A stretch of 64,000 bases of DNA from Timema cristinae. Taxonomy: Eukaryota; Arthropoda; Insecta; Phasmatodea; Timematidae. The notes under the pieces are model-generated. The model was not told the DNA's origin, made no database searches, and saw nothing but the letters and a program-made list of their open reading frames with translations. Numbering within the stretch: the stretch's first letter is position 1; every line of letters begins with the position of its first letter. The stretch covers positions 1 to 64,000 of the forward strand of contig JBCFYV010000543.1 in the NCBI GenBank assembly GCA_039000515.1. Direction: 5' to 3'. Below are positions 1-13,439 of the stretch, piece after piece. The translations under genes and the position numbers were made by a program.

Positions 1-148
1 CACCACCTGACCCCCCGGCGCTGCGCAACTGTGGATCCTGGACTTGTGAAAGGGATCAGGTGCTATAACTCTAGCAGGTGTGAAACACCACCTGACCACC
101 GGCGCTGCGCGACTGTGGATCCTGGACTTGTGAAAGGGATCAGATGTC
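1..148. repeat. 88-bp tandem duplication
   Basis: A unit beginning CACCACCTGACC with GGCGCTGCGC and CTGTGGATCCTGGACTTG recurs with an 88-bp offset (1-58 and 89-146). No coding potential is visible. The array may continue left of the window. Confidence 0.75.
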
Positions 149-270
149 TCCTCCTTACTAAACAGGTACTCAAGTGGTAAGATAGGGTCTCCACAAGTTG
201 CGGTAACTTGGTAGCTGAGTGTGAATAGCACGTCAAACTAACCCCCCTAACAGCTGGCGTGCTTTTGTGA

Positions 271-295
271 CCCCCCCCCCCCCCCCCCCCCCCCC
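271..295. repeat. poly-C tract
   Basis: An uninterrupted run of about 25 cytosines. Such tracts are assembly-fragile, so the exact length should not be trusted. Confidence 0.9.
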
Positions 296-3046
296 GCTCT
301 TTTCCCTTGAAGGTCTAAAAACTCACTGTTATGTACCAAAAAAGGAGGGTTTCCCCTAAGTTACTAGTTTTGCTAATACTCTATGCTATGCTAATTAGCA
401 AAACAATCTATGATTGTAAAACCATGACCTGGTGCGAATAAATGACAGTTGCCAGTGTGAGTTCTTAGGCTTACGTCATCCTTGCATGCTTTAGTTGGAC
501 TAAGGCTGCAGGCTATGGCAATAATAACTGTTCAGCAAAGAATAAAATTACATGAAATATGATTGTTAATATTAACTTTTTTATTTGTTCAAGCTCTAAT
601 TTAAACTTCACATCTCTCCAAATGAAAAAATGATCAAACAGATTTTCTGGAACACCTCAAAAATACTTGTGTAGTTCATGCTATTTTTATCAATTTTATT
701 CAACTATGCAGGTAGTTTTTCAAAAGAAATATACTTTTATATATATATATAACTATGACTTGTCTTTAATTTATAATCATGAAAATCATGAAAATTGTTG
801 ACGAATTAATTTCTTAAATTTTTTTGATGATTTAAAATTTAAACTATTTGGATGTATACATTTTTCAAGTTCCCTTGAGTATCAACACAATATTATTTAC
901 ATATTTTGTATTAATTAAATTAAAGTTTGTTATGTGTGATTACCTACCAATAGCTTATTCAAACATTTAAACTTATGTACTATTATTTCAATTAAAATAG
1001 TTCCACATTGTGAGTATGTGGGCCGTATGCAAGAACTTGTCTAAGTGGATGCTCTGTGGACACTAGCGTGGATTTGCATGCGTCATCATAGGTTAAAAGG
1101 TAGAGGGTTAGTATGCTTGGGACTACACTATCGGTGCACTAAGCATTCACTAACGTTCTTGCATACCGCCCTGTATCCCTTCATATAGCGTTCCCATGGG
1201 AAACTACAAAAGGGAAATTCAACGAGCATGCAAACTATGAGGTATTAGCCCAAGCCATTTGTGCCAGAGTCCATTATTACATATTCTGTCAGCAACGTTA
1301 TAAAAAAGTAATACCTCTTTTGAATGCTCTTATTCATATTTATTACATTGTACCATAAGAGTGTACATTTCAATGAAACTATTTTGACACCCAAAATTTA
1401 CTGCGAGCTTGTATAAAACCGTTATGGTACTTAATAAGAATCTTTACAAAGTTCATTATATCTCGAAAGTAATATCAAGATTGTATTAAATTAAGTTCCT
1501 TCTCCAGAGAAATTGGACACTTAATATACCCTGAAACAATAAACACACATTGTTTATTAAAATAGAGTGAGAAAACTTATGTTTTACTTAATTTTAAAGA
1601 ATACAGTTCTAATAATCTTAAAATATTCTATAATTTAAACACTGAGATGATTTTGATATAATTTTTATAAAGTAAATAGCTTAAAAACTATGTTCAAAAA
1701 TACATTTTTTCATGATTAAATTATGTCTTGATTAGTTTAAATACTCTCAATCCAACCAGTTATGTGTACACCAAAATTGACTGAATTAAATATTAAATTT
1801 TTCATGCACAAATCTCATTTGGTAATATATAGACGTAATATGAAAGGTTTCACTCAAAAATAAATAAAAACTTTGTGTCACTAAATAGAATTATGATATT
1901 TTATATAGTCTATGTTCTCCTATTTGGGATTAAAATTGGGTGTGAATTCAAACTTGTTGAAACTTTACTCTCAGGAAGTTTGATTTGGTTGAATTATTTA
2001 TCATACTCCACCGGATGCTCTGTTATGTCCACATGTTGCCCTTGTTACTTTGTTACCATAATGCATTGTGAACATTGCTTCAAGTGTGGTTTTGTTTTTA
2101 TCGCATCACCGCGTCATACTACCTGTTTGGTCCATACGCATGTGTCCTAATTAAGTCAGTGTGTTCAGGATGAAGAAGGTTGAACTATGAGAGAGTGTAA
2201 CTGGTTTTTTTTTTTTGTTTTTTTTTTTGCAGAGTGGAAAACCTGTTCGGGAAAATCACTCATTGTAGACCCGAAAGGGCTTCGAACCCCAATCTTTCTA
2301 TATTTAGTCCAGTCTATTCCAAGAATGACTCCTTATACCATTCAGCCACCAAAGTGAGTGCTTTATGTGTTACTAAAGGATTTGCTCTTAAGTGAGCAAC
2401 CTTATGGAACGTTGAAATTAATTACAGACGTTCAGCGGTTTCCCAATAGCTTAGTTGTGTTTTTTTATTTAAAAACATGGTTTACCACAACAATAAATTT
2501 AAATATATTAACAGTACCATAATTACATTACAAATTTAAATAGAATAGTTAAAAAAATGTTTATGTGAAAAGGGCTAGCTCAATTTCAATAACGTTTTAC
2601 ACAAACTGATGCAGATATTTGGTTATATTGAAAGGTTAAGTAAACTCAAAGCGATCATTTGTTGATATGGTTACAATATTAATTGTAATTTTTTTCCCCC
2701 ACTGCGTCTTAATACCCATCTGGAACATGCGCATTTTAGCTACACCAACGGGGTTGGAAGGATTAAGTTAAAATTTATAGGAAATGTACTCACATTTGTA
2801 TAGAGGGAGGGTGTGAAACCATTTACCCTCATAATAGCCATGTGTTATTATAAGCCTAACCTCTGTATCACCGATAATCCTGACTAGGATATAATGACGC
2901 TACCCATTGGTGCGAGTAATTCTGATTGATTTAAGTATTATTTTTGTGGCTTTGAATCGTGGGGGTTGCTATTCTCATAAGATTTACGACGGTGTGAGAA
3001 TCTTTACCATCAGATAAAGCGACCTTTAAGCCACTAATAGCTTTTC
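296..3046. other. gene-free AT-rich repeat DNA
   Basis: No supported gene. It holds one MITE-like element (1018-1173) and worn SINE-B-like fragments around 2254-2400 and 2690-2890, recognisable by their 'facing end' phrases (a B-box-like GCTTCGAACCCC at about 2280, and GAAATGTACTCACATTTG at about 2782). The 91-codon open frame at 1875-2150 has no recognisable motif and is not called. Confidence 0.5.
1018..1173. mobile_element. MITE-like element with imperfect TIRs
   Basis: The left end reads GGGCCGTATGCAAGAAC and the right end, reverse-complemented, reads GGGCGGTATGCAAGAAC, giving inverted ends of about 17 bp enclosing about 155 bp. No target duplication was established and no ORF is present, so the family is not named. 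Confidence 0.45.
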
Positions 3047-3050
3047 TTAC

Positions 3051-3281
3051 CATGATTGACCGGAAGAACTAGCCTGGCTTGAAGACTTAGCCCCACTGTT
3101 ACGTCCACCTCCACATTTGGAGCATGAGCTCCCACCACCTCCTCCCTGATGGCCCCTGCAGGGGCTGATGGAGTTGCGTAACTATCTCCACACGTGCTAC
3201 ACATTCCTCCTCTTTTCACACGACTGCCATCAGCCTGTGTTTCCTCTATCATGACCACCTCATGTGTTTGGCCATTTGAAT
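3051..3281 (-). pseudogene. exon of secreted Gly/Ser/Cys-rich protein paralogue, frameshifted
   Basis: On the minus strand a good acceptor (TTATGTGCAG) precedes an open stretch starting DSNGQTHEVV and containing a dibasic VKRGG and the CSTC (CxxC) motif. A second frame then reads QGGGGG, SCSKCGGG and a Ser-rich tail ending SGQSW. This is the same order as the intact exon at 44267-44600 (KR site, CSVC, Gly runs, Ser-rich, GGNW). The exon is 231 nt, one base short of the phase-compatible length, so a single-base deletion between the two frames explains the break. The 3' end coincides with a donor consensus (TG|GTAAGA) exactly as in the paralogue. Upstream, a phase-1 donor (CCTAG|GTAAGA) at 3398/3397 would make a 116-bp intron; that exon is uncertain. 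Function unknown; known only by its resemblance to the other copy. Confidence 0.55.
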
Positions 3282-3481
3282 CTGCACATAAACAATATTT
3301 GACATTGATGATTACTAACACTTATTAATATAATCCAGTGAATTTCATCAATCACAAAACATGATAAAATTTCGTTTTTGATAGGACTCAATCTTACCTA
3401 GGAAAGTTTGAAAAACCTCAAACTTATCTAAAACTCTCCGCAAATAAACATTTAATATGTAATTCATGGAGTACGCTTAGC

Positions 3482-3482
3482 A

Positions 3483-3568
<86 letters not shown>

Positions 3569-3572
3569 ATAT
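3482..3572. repeat. (CA)n/(TA)n microsatellite
   Basis: About 35 bp of CA dinucleotides run directly into about 55 bp of TA. Confidence 0.9.
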
Positions 3573-3929
3573 GCACACATTTCGAACACTTGCGATTTAG
3601 TCTGATACACTGACCGAAGCTGAACTACCTCTTCAAATATTACCTGACAAATCAATGTAAACAGTTGTAGCTTCTTCCTAATGAAATATGAGCTAGGTCT
3701 AGACTGGAATTTATTTAATCAACTAAAAAAAATCGTGTTACCTTTTTTTAAATATTTTATTTAGGAATGACAACTTTTATAGAGTTGGGTATAAGCTATT
3801 TTCGAAATGCATTGAGCATAAGAGATAGTCGAATATTAAAGTGGATGTAACCCGAGTAGCACAAAGACGTGGTTAAAAGTTTTAATGAAATTATTACTAA
3901 ATTCTTTATTTATACATGTAGCTTGTATT

Positions 3930-4108
3930 AATCACATCTTGTGAATGTGTGGAATGCCAGGCCTCCACCGTGGTTTGGATTCCACGTTAAACTGTAGGTC
4001 CTTCATTTCATCTCACAATCACTCTACCATTACACATTCGCGTAAGTACGTACAACCCGAATGGTTAGTAAGATGCGGTGCAAATAATAATAGTAATAAT
4101 AATAATAT
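3930..4108 (+). mobile_element. SINE-A fragment (body and 3' tail)
   Basis: Carries the family body (CTTGTGAATGTG, GGAATGCCAGGCC, CCACGTTAAACTGTAGGTCC) and the 3' tail (ACCCGAATGG, AGTAAGATGCGGTGC) followed by AATAATAAT. The tRNA-like head seen in other copies is missing, the usual 5' truncation. Confidence 0.75.
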
Positions 4109-4637
4109 ACATGTAGCTGTATAATTAAATTATTGTGTATTGGAAATGATTGCCAGAAGTGAGTTTTGCTCAAGGTTAATCTAGTAACAGATCATATTAT
4201 TTAATAAGAATGTAAACACTGTATTTAAAATATCTATATACAGTATACTTATTTACTACAATCAATTTCACAGTGGAGGAAAGGCTGGGTCTGGTATTGT
4301 CCGCTCTTGGGCTGAGCGAGTGCCTCTTCTCACGTGGCGGTGCGGATCAGACCGAATGCTCTCCCGATGGAAGAGTGTCGAGCCGGTCCCAAGATACTTG
4401 CCAAATATTGGGCAATTAGCAAGTGGGTCTCCCACACACATTGCAAGTATCATGAGGGCAGTACTGTGACAAGTACTGGTCCAAATGATGCCGGCTCTCT
4501 CACACCTACACCACTGGCGTTGTTCTCTCTTTGTGCTCACGAATAGAAGGTGACCATTGCTTGGCGATGAATGGCCGATGTTCTCCAAATACTGTGGGGG
4601 CACTTGTGACAAGAAAGCAACATTGGATGGCTGGTGA

Positions 4638-5741
4638 GTAAGGGAGAATGCGGCATACGAGGACACATTACCATTTCTGAGATGGTGTGATAGATATGGT
4701 GATGTGAGGTGTGGAGGATGGGGGAAGGCGCACCTGGGTGAGAAGTGGAGGGGGGACTTATATTTTTTTGGTGCGGCTTTCTGCTACACGAGGGAGGTGG
4801 GGAGGTGGAGAGGGGATGACTGAGATGAGTGAGGGGGAGTTTTATTTTTTTGGTGCGGTATTCTGTGACTCATTTGCATAATCGGTTGGGAGGGGGGATG
4901 AGAAGGGTTGGAGCACTCGATGTCGTGAGGGAGTGGAGCACCTGGTTTTTTTCTTATACCTTCGTTAAACATGGTGCAGATACGGGGACACATGAGAGAT
5001 GAGAGGTAGAGGGGTGAGGTTGTGTGGAGCAGCTCTGGTTTTTTTGGTGCAGATACGAAGACACATTAGCGGATGCTGCGTGAGGTGGGGGGATGGCTGA
5101 GAGATGTAATGGAGGGTTTAGTTGTGAGGTGTGGGGGGCTGACTGAGAGGGGAGACTTATACGGGGACAGGGATGAGAAGGGTTGTCTCTCGCACGGCCT
5201 GGGTGTTTTTTCTCTCTCTCTCTTTCATCGTCGTGATGTAGTAGGGTTTGGGAGGGTAGCTTATGGACCTCGAACCCTGGGATATGACAAGTATATTCTC
5301 TCTATCTCTCTCAAACCCTGATGGTCAGTCCTAGCAAAGATTGGGAAAGTTCAAACAATCTTAATTACCTTTAAATAAGGCTGGATTATTAATTACCTTT
5401 AAATGAGGTAGGATTATGAAGAAGCTAACAATTTTTTTCTAAAAAATCAGTTACTTCATTTGAATATTGAATTAGGCAAAGTTCAAACAATCTTCCTTAA
5501 AACAAAGTTCGATCATTAATTACCTTAAAAACACAAAGCCCATTTATTACCTTTTAACCACAGTTCAAACAATCTTAATTACCTTTAAACGAATTACCTT
5601 TAAATGAGGCAGGATTATTAATTGCCTTTAAATGAGGTGGGATTATGAAGAAGTTAACAATAATTTTCTAAAAAATCAGTTTCTTCATTTGAATATTGAA
5701 TTTGCCAAAGTTCAAACAATCTTAATTACCTCTGAGATCCA
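4638..5741 (+). repeat. outer inverted-repeat arm, left
   Basis: This stretch is the near-identical reverse complement of 35851-36975. It begins GTAAGGGAGAATGCGGC at the outer end. It contains purine-rich sub-repeats around a TTTTTTTGGTGCRG phrase with GATACGRGGACACAT, then a block of repeated ATTACCTTTAAATGAGG and AAAGTTCAAACAATCTT phrases that leads into the 23-bp satellite. The open frames here are low-complexity and not genes. Left of the boundary the two flanks diverge, although both keep ACTTGCCAAATA. Confidence 0.8.
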
Positions 5742-7693
5742 GCGCTATCATACATCACATTACAACAATGTCATACATCACATTACAACACTATCATGCA
5801 TCACATTACAACGCTATCATACAACGCTATCATACATCACATTACAACACTATCATACATCACATTACAACAATATCATACATCACATTAAAGTGCTATC
5901 ATACATCACATTACAACACTATCATACATCACATTAAAACACTATCATACATTACATTACAACGCTATCATACATCACATTACAGTACTATCATACATCA
6001 CATTACAACACTATCATACATCACATTACAACACTATCATACATTACATTACAACTCTATCATACATAACATTACAACACTATCATACATCACATTACAA
6101 CAATATCATACATCACTTTACAACAATATCATACATAAAATTAAAGTGCCATCATACATCACATTACAACACTATCATACATCAAATTACAACACTATCA
6201 TACATCACATTACAACACTATCATACATCACATTACAACACTATCATACATTACATTACAACACTATCATACATCACATTACAACACTATCATACATCAC
6301 ATTACAGTAGTATCATACATCACATTACAACACTATCATACGTCAGATTACAGTACTATCATACATCACAATTACAACACTATCATACATCACATTACAA
6401 CTATATCATACGTCACATTACAGTACTAGCATACATCACATTACAACACTATCATACATCACATTACAACACTATCATACATCACATTACAACCCTATCA
6501 TACATCACATTACAACACTATCATGCTACACATTACAACAATATCATACATCACATTAAAGTGGCATCATACATCACATTACAACACTATCATGCATCAC
6601 ATTACAACACTATCATACATCACATTACAACACTATCATACGTCACATTACAACATTATCATACATCACATTACAACACTATCATACATCACATTACAAC
6701 ACTATCATACATCACATTACAACACTATCATACATCACATTACAACAATATCATACATCACATTAAAGTACTATTATACATCACATTACAACACTATCAT
6801 ACATCACATTACAACACTATCATACATTACATTACAACACTATCATACATCACATTACAACACTATCATACATCATATTACAACACTATCATACATCACT
6901 TTACAACAATATCATACATTACATTACAACACTATCATACATCACATTACAGTACTATCATACATCACATTACAACACTATCATACATCACATTACAACA
7001 CTATCATACATCACATTACAACACTATCATACATCACATTACAGTACTATCATACATCACATTACAACACTATCATACATCACTTTACAACACTATCATA
7101 CATCACATTACAACACTATCATACATCACATTACAACACTATCATACATCACATTACAACACTATCATACATCACATTACAACAATATCATACATCACAT
7201 TAAAGTACTATTATACATCACATTACAACACTATCATACATCACATTACAACACTATCATACATTACATTACAACACTATCATACATCACATTACAACAC
7301 TATCATACATCATATTACAACACTATCATACATCACTTTACAACAATATCATACATTACATTACAACACTATCATACATCACATTACAGTACTATCATAC
7401 ATCACATTACAACACTATCATACATCACATTACAACACTATCATACATCACATTACAACACTATCATACATCACATTACAGTACTATCATACATCACATT
7501 ACAACACTATCATACATCACTTTACAACACTATCATACATCACATTACAACACTATCATACATCACATTACAACACTATCATACATCACATTACAACAAT
7601 ATCATACATCACATTAAAGTACTATCATACATCACATTACAACACTATCATACATCACATTAAAGTACTATCATACATCACATTAAAGTACTA
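5742..7693 (+). repeat. 23-bp satellite array, left copy (about 85 units)
   Basis: Tandem copies of a 23-mer reading CATACATCACATTACAAC plus ACTAT, with common variants (AACAAT, AGTACT, AAAGTG). Since 23 is not a multiple of three and the unit lacks stops, all three frames stay open and yield long artificial ORFs of a 23-residue His/Tyr/Thr/Ile period. Not protein coding. The same satellite lies inverted at 34628-35850. Confidence 0.95.
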
Positions 7694-10600
7694 TTTGTAT
7701 GTTTTCAATCCTTAGTCCTGCTCAAGATGATTGCCAAACATCCTGATGGTCTGACTTCAATCCTCACACCTGGTAAAAAGGTTAAATATCTTCGGTATGT
7801 TTTCAATCCTTAGTCCTGCTCAAGATGATTACCAAACATACAGATGGTCTGACCTCAATCCTCACTCCCTAGTATATTCTTTGTATTACATTGATACATA
7901 TATTCAGTACAAAATTCTCTCTCTCAAAGATTCTTTCATGCATAGTCTTAGTCTTTCAACATACACATATATATAGTCTTTTCAACACGTGCACGACCGG
8001 TTCTGTGGTGACGGTGAGCCTCGAACCATGAGGGATCGGGTTTCAATCCCTCTCTCTATCTCTCTCAAACCTTGATGGTCTGACTTCAATCCTCACTCTT
8101 GGTAAAAAGATTAGGAATTAAGGTTAAATATCTTCTGTATGTTTTCAATCCTTACTCCTGACAAGTATTATTCTCTCTCCCTCTCTCTCTCTCAAACGCG
8201 GATAGTCTGACTTCAATCCTCACTCCTGGTAAAAAGGTTAAATATCTTCTGTATGTTTTTAATCCTTACTCCTGACAAGTATTATTCTCTCTCTCTCTCT
8301 CTCCCTCTCTCAGGATGATTGCCAAAACACCCTGATGGTCTAACTTCAATCCTCAGTCCTGACAAAGATCGGGAATTAAGGTTAAATATCTTCTGTATGT
8401 TTTCAATCCTTACTCCTGACAAGTATTATTCTCTCTCTCTCTCTTTCTCAGGATGATTGCCAAAACACCCAGATGGTCTGACTTCAATCCTCAGTCCTGA
8501 CAAAGATTAGGAATTAATGTTAAATATCTTCTGTATGTTTTTCAATCCTTACTCCTGACAAGTATTATTCTCTCTCTCTCTCTCTCTCTCTCTCAAGATG
8601 ATTGCCAAAACACCCTGATGGTCTGACTTCAATCCTCAGTCCTGACAAAGATCGAGAATTAAGGTTAAATATCTTCTGTATGTTTTCAATCCTTAGTCCT
8701 GACAAGTATTATTCTCTCTCACTCTCTCTCTCTCTCAAGATGATTGCCAAAACACCCTGATGGTCTGACTTCAATCCTCACTCATGGTAAAACAATTAAG
8801 AATTAAGGTTAAATATCTTCTGTATGTTTTCAATCCTTACTCCCGACAAGTATTATTCTCTCTCTCTCTCTCAAACGCTGATGATCTGACTTCACAATCC
8901 TTAGTCCTACTCGAGATGATTGCCAAACATGCCGATGGTCTGACTTCAATCCTCACTCCTGGTAAAAAGGTTAAATATGTTCTGTACGTTTTCAATCCTT
9001 TGTCCTGCTCAAGACGATTACCAAACATCCCTGATGGTTTGACTTCATCCTCGCTCCTGGTAAAAGGTTAAATATCTTCTGTATGTTTTCAATCCTTAGT
9101 CCTGCTCAAGATGATTGCCAAACATCCTGATGGTCTGACTTCCATCCTCACAACTGGTAAAAAGATTATATATCTTCGGTATGTTTTCAATCCTTAGTCC
9201 TGCTCAAGATGATTACAAACATCCTGATGGTCTGACTCAATCCTCACTCCTAGTATATTCTTAGTATTACATTGATACATATATTCAGTACAAATTCTCT
9301 CTCCAAAGATTCTTTCATGCTAGTCTTATCTTTCAACATACACATACATATAGTCTTTTTAACACGTGCACGACCGGTTCTGTGGTGACGGCGAGCCTCG
9401 AACCATGAACGATCGGGTTTCAATCCCTCCTCTCTTCAAACGTTGATGGTCTGACTTCAATCTCATCACTCATGTAAAAGATTAGGAATTAAGGTTTAAA
9501 TATCTTCTGGATGTTTTCAATCCTTACTCCTGACAAGTATTATTCTCTCTCTCTTCTCAAACGCGGATAGTCTGACTTCAATCCTCACTCCTGGTAAAAA
9601 TGTTAAATATCTTCTGTATGTTTTCAATCCTTACTCTGACAAGTATTATTCTCTCTCTCTCCCTCTCTCAGAATGATTGCTAAACCACGCTGATTGTCTG
9701 ACTCAATCCTCAGTCCTGACAAACATCGGGAATTAAGGTTAAATATCTTCTGTATGTTTTCATCTTACTCTGACAAATATTATTCTCCTCTCTCTCTTCT
9801 CTCTCTCAGGATGATTGCCAAAACACCTGATGGTCTGACTTCAATCCTCAGTCCTGACAAAGATTAGGAATTAATGTTAATATCTTCTGTATGTTTTTCA
9901 ATCTTTCTCCTGACAAGTATTTTCTCTCTCTGTCTCTCTTTCTCTCTCTCTCTCTCAAGATGATTGCCAAAACACTCTGTGGTCTGACTTCAATCCTCAG
10001 TCCTGAAAAAGATCGGGAATTAAGGTTAAATATCTTTGTATGTTTTCAATCCTTATTCCTGACAAGTATTATTCTTCTCTCTCTCAGATGATTGCCAAAA
10101 AACCCTGATGGTCTGACTTCAATCCTCATCATGGTAAAAGATTAGCAATTAAGGTTAAAATTCTTCTGTATGTTTTCAATCCTTACTCCGACAAGTATTA
10201 TTCTCTTCTCTCCATCTCTCTTTCTCTCTCTCTCTCTCAAACGTGATGATCTGACTTCACAATCCTTAGTCTAACTCGAGATGATTGCCAAACATGCGAT
10301 CGTCTGACTTCAATCTCGCTCTGGTAAAAAGGTTAAATATCTTCTGTACGTTTTCAATCCTTTGTCCTGCTCAAGACGATTACAAAACATCCCTGATGGT
10401 CTGACTTCAGTCCTCGCTCCTTGTAAATAAGGTTAAATATCTTCTGTATGTTATCAATCCTTAGTCCTGCTCAAGATGATTGCCAAACATCCTGATGGTC
10501 TGACTTCAATCCTCACACTTGGTAAAAAGGTTAAATATCTTCTGTATGTTTTCAATCCTTATTCCTGCTCAAGATGATTGACAAACATCCTGATGGTCTG

Positions 10601-10860
10601 ACTTCAATCCTCACTCCTGGTAAAAAGGTTAAATATCTTCTGTATGTTTTCAATCCTTAGTCCTGCTCAAGATGATTGCCAAACATCCTGATGGCCTGAC
10701 TTCAATCCTCACTCCTGGTAAAAGGGTTAAATATCTACTGTATGTTGAGGTGTAGGATTGGTGCTGACGAGCCTCGAACCATGAGGGATCGGGTTTCAAT
10801 CCCTCTCTCTCAAACCCTGATGGTCTGACTTCAATCCTAATCTATATCAATATTCATTTA
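7694..10860 (+). repeat. second satellite array (100-150 bp units with CT tracts), forward
   Basis: Units combine GATGGTCTGACTTCAATCC, TTAAATATCTTCTGTATG, TTTTCAATCCTTAGTCCTG and ATGATTGCCAAAACA, separated by CTCTCTCT tracts of variable length. A higher-order duplication of about 1.38 kb is visible: a marker phrase ACGACCGGTTCTGTGG occurs near 7992 and again near 9370, and the units between follow in the same order. The second copy has many single-base losses. Reverse-oriented units of the same family fill 13685-15430. No gene. Confidence 0.9.
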
Positions 10861-11744
10861 ATTGTTTACAGGTTAAATGAGTTTAAAAGAATTGTTCCTC
10901 GAACTCTATAGGATCAGGTTTCAATCCCTCTCTCTTTCTCTCTCTCTCTCTGTCTCTCTCTTTCTCTATTTAAGTAATAATCATTAAAAGTTAATTACAT
11001 TAATTATTAATTCTTTTACAAAATTCATACGTTTAAAATTTAATTATATTAAACATTTATTTCCAATCATCATTAATTCTTTTACAAGATTCACACATTT
11101 AAATTTAATTACGCTTAATCTGCATCTCGTAAGACCAAAGTTAATAATCTTACAGGTTAAAAATATCATTGAATTGTTTAATAGTTTTTAAAAAAAAACA
11201 CCTACTTGAGTCGTTTTTGAAATGAGTTTAAACACACTTTTCTTCCACCCTCGGTCAGCGAGTTTCTCTCTGGGAGGCGTTGATCCTAACAGGGTTCACC
11301 TGCACCTGGCTCGCCTCATATGGTAGCTTCCCTTCCTGTCTTTGGGTTAGCACATTTTCATAGAGATGGGACGGTAGGTCTACCCTTTATTGATAAACAT
11401 CGCTATGCAGTTTCTTGACGAAGAATACCTGAACGGGAATCGTTCTGCACGAGTCTCCGAAAAATGGGGTGAGGGAAGGGTACAGCTCCTGAATTATAAC
11501 GTCGTCTCTCGCTCGACATAAGAACCCCTCGGTCTTTTATCTAAACATATATTTCCAGATTCTAACAGTATTTGAAGCGAGGACAATACGGTTTCCTTCC
11601 CTCATCTAGGATATCCCAATCATTAAAAGTTAGATGCGAGCAAAGTTATAATCAGAAATTCTTTTACAAGATTCATACATTTAAGTAACTTAAGTCAATA
11701 GTCATTGAATTGTTTACAGGTTAAATGAGTTTAAAAAGAATTGT
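10861..11744. other. unique spacer at the centre of the mirrored satellites
   Basis: AT-rich DNA with a more GC-rich segment at about 11235-11540 that does not belong to either satellite. I see no ORF, tRNA or known RNA gene in it. Phrases such as AGGTTAAATGAGTTTAAA recur at 10870 and 11720. Confidence 0.4.
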
Positions 11745-12155
11745 TTACATCATTAAGTAACAATACAAGGTTCGAACCTCACTCCCAGGATAATCGTGCT
11801 TAATCTACACCTCGTAAGACCTAAGTTAATAATCTTTAAAAAGATTTGTTTACATCATTAACTAACAATACAAGGTTCGAACCTCACTCCCAGGATAATT
11901 GTGCTTAATCTACTCCTCGTAAGACCTAAGTTAATAATCTTTAAAAAGATTTGTTTACATCATTAACTAACAATACAAGGTTCGAACATCACTCCCAGGA
12001 TAATTATGCTTAATCTACGTCTCGTAAGACCTAAGTTAATAATCTTTAAAAAGATTTGTTTACATCATTAACTAACAATACAAGGTTCGAACCTCACTCC
12101 CAGTATAATTGTGCTTAATCTACTCCTCGTAAGACCTAAGCCAATAATCATTGAA
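11745..12155. repeat. 105-bp tandem repeat, four units
   Basis: The phrase CAAGGTTCGAAC recurs at 11766, 11871, 11976 and 12081, an exact 105-bp period. Each unit holds CACTCCCAG, TGCTTAATCTAC, TCGTAAGACC and AAAAAGATTTGTTTACATC. The GGTTCGAACCT core looks like a Pol III B box, but no A box was found at tRNA spacing. Confidence 0.9.
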
Positions 12156-12859
12156 TTGTTTTCAGGTTAAATGTAGATATTTTTTGAAAACGAAGTCTTT
12201 CAAAGATTCTTTCTCACATGGCCTTAGTCTTTCAAGGGTTTACATCATTTCAGTTACTTCATTTGAATATTGAATTAGCCAAAGTTCAAACAATCTTAAT
12301 TACCTTTAAATGAGGCTGGATTATGAAGAAGTTAACAATTTTTTCTAAAAAATCAGTTACTTCATTAGAATATTAAATTAACCAAAGTTCAAACAATCTT
12401 AATTACCATTAAATGAACTACCTTTAAATGAGGATGTAACAAGGAGATTGGTTAAATACACTCACTTCAACTCCTCCCCTAGTAGGATCGTAAAAGTTCT
12501 GCATGTGTAGATTTTAACCATTCCTAAATCAGTTACTTCATTTGAACATTGAATTAGCCAAGATAATAAATGACTGAACTAAGGTAATTAATATTAACTA
12601 AGCTAACGCCTTTAAACTTTGATGAGCATGATGATAAATAATAGTTTAGTGAGTATAGTAAAAGATATAATGTTTAGATATCGTAGATGAAAGTTAAAAT
12701 TGATTTGAACTGTACTTTGTGTCTAATAAATCTTAAGCGTTAAGCTGGTTCGAACCTTTTATTGTCAGTTAATGATGTAAACAAATATTTTTAAAGATTT
12801 TTAAAGATTGTTAACTTATACCACAGAACTAACATTATACCATCATCATACGCGCTACC
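12156..12859. other. gene-free spacer with dispersed outer-arm phrases
   Basis: Contains single copies of the phrases that are tandem in the outer arms (TACTTCATTTGAATATTGAA, AAAGTTCAAACAATCTT) at about 12250-12440 and 12535. No gene seen. Confidence 0.5.
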
Positions 12860-13128
12860 GGGGTAACCTGGTGGTCTAGGGGTAAGGTGTCGGACTTCTA
12901 TGCTGGCGGCCAGGGTTCGATCCTCGGTCCCGGCACAGATTTATCTGATTACCAAATCCTTCCTTTACCTCTGACAAGACATCTTGTGAATGTGACGAAT
13001 GCCAGGCTTACACCGTGGTTCGGATTCCACGTTAAACTGTAGGTCCTTCATTTCATCTCGCAATCACCCTGCCATTATACATTAGCGTAATTAAGACGTG
13101 GTGCTAATAATAATAATATTGCTAATAT
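12860..13128 (+). mobile_element. SINE-A, full-length tRNA-derived copy
   Basis: The head is tRNA-like: TGGTCTAGGGGTAAGGTG (A-box region) and GGTTCGATCC (B box) about 40 bp apart. Then come the family body (GAATGCCAGGCTTACACCG, CCACGTTAAACTGTAGGTCC) and a tail ending GACGTGGTGC with AATAATAAT. Confidence 0.8.
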
Positions 13129-13439
13129 AGTATTACCAATCGAATAAAAATGACTTGCCAAAAGGTTATCATTAGTGACTTTCAGCCAATGCTTGCAATG
13201 AAGAACCCTCTGTCACCTACACTCCTATTGTATACGAGCTTTAGTAACTTTTTTAAGCTGTCATCAATGTTGTAAGAAATATGGTGTGTAAAGAGGGACG
13301 TAAACAAAACATATCTGGCTTATAATAAAGTGTATATAGTTTTATTACAAGTATTTATTCCTCTGAAAACAATGTTTTGATAATCATGACGTAGTAGCAA
13401 TATGGACAAGAATTTTGCTGTATATAAAATTCTTATTCA

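Noticed and set aside
5742..7693. Possible CRISPR array
   Set aside because: Units are contiguous with no unique spacers and lie in a eukaryotic genome.
5768..7715. Long open frames (up to 384 codons) of His/Tyr/Thr/Ile repeats
   Set aside because: They arise from a stop-free 23-bp satellite open in every frame; there is no start context, no conserved frame and overlapping frames are equally long.
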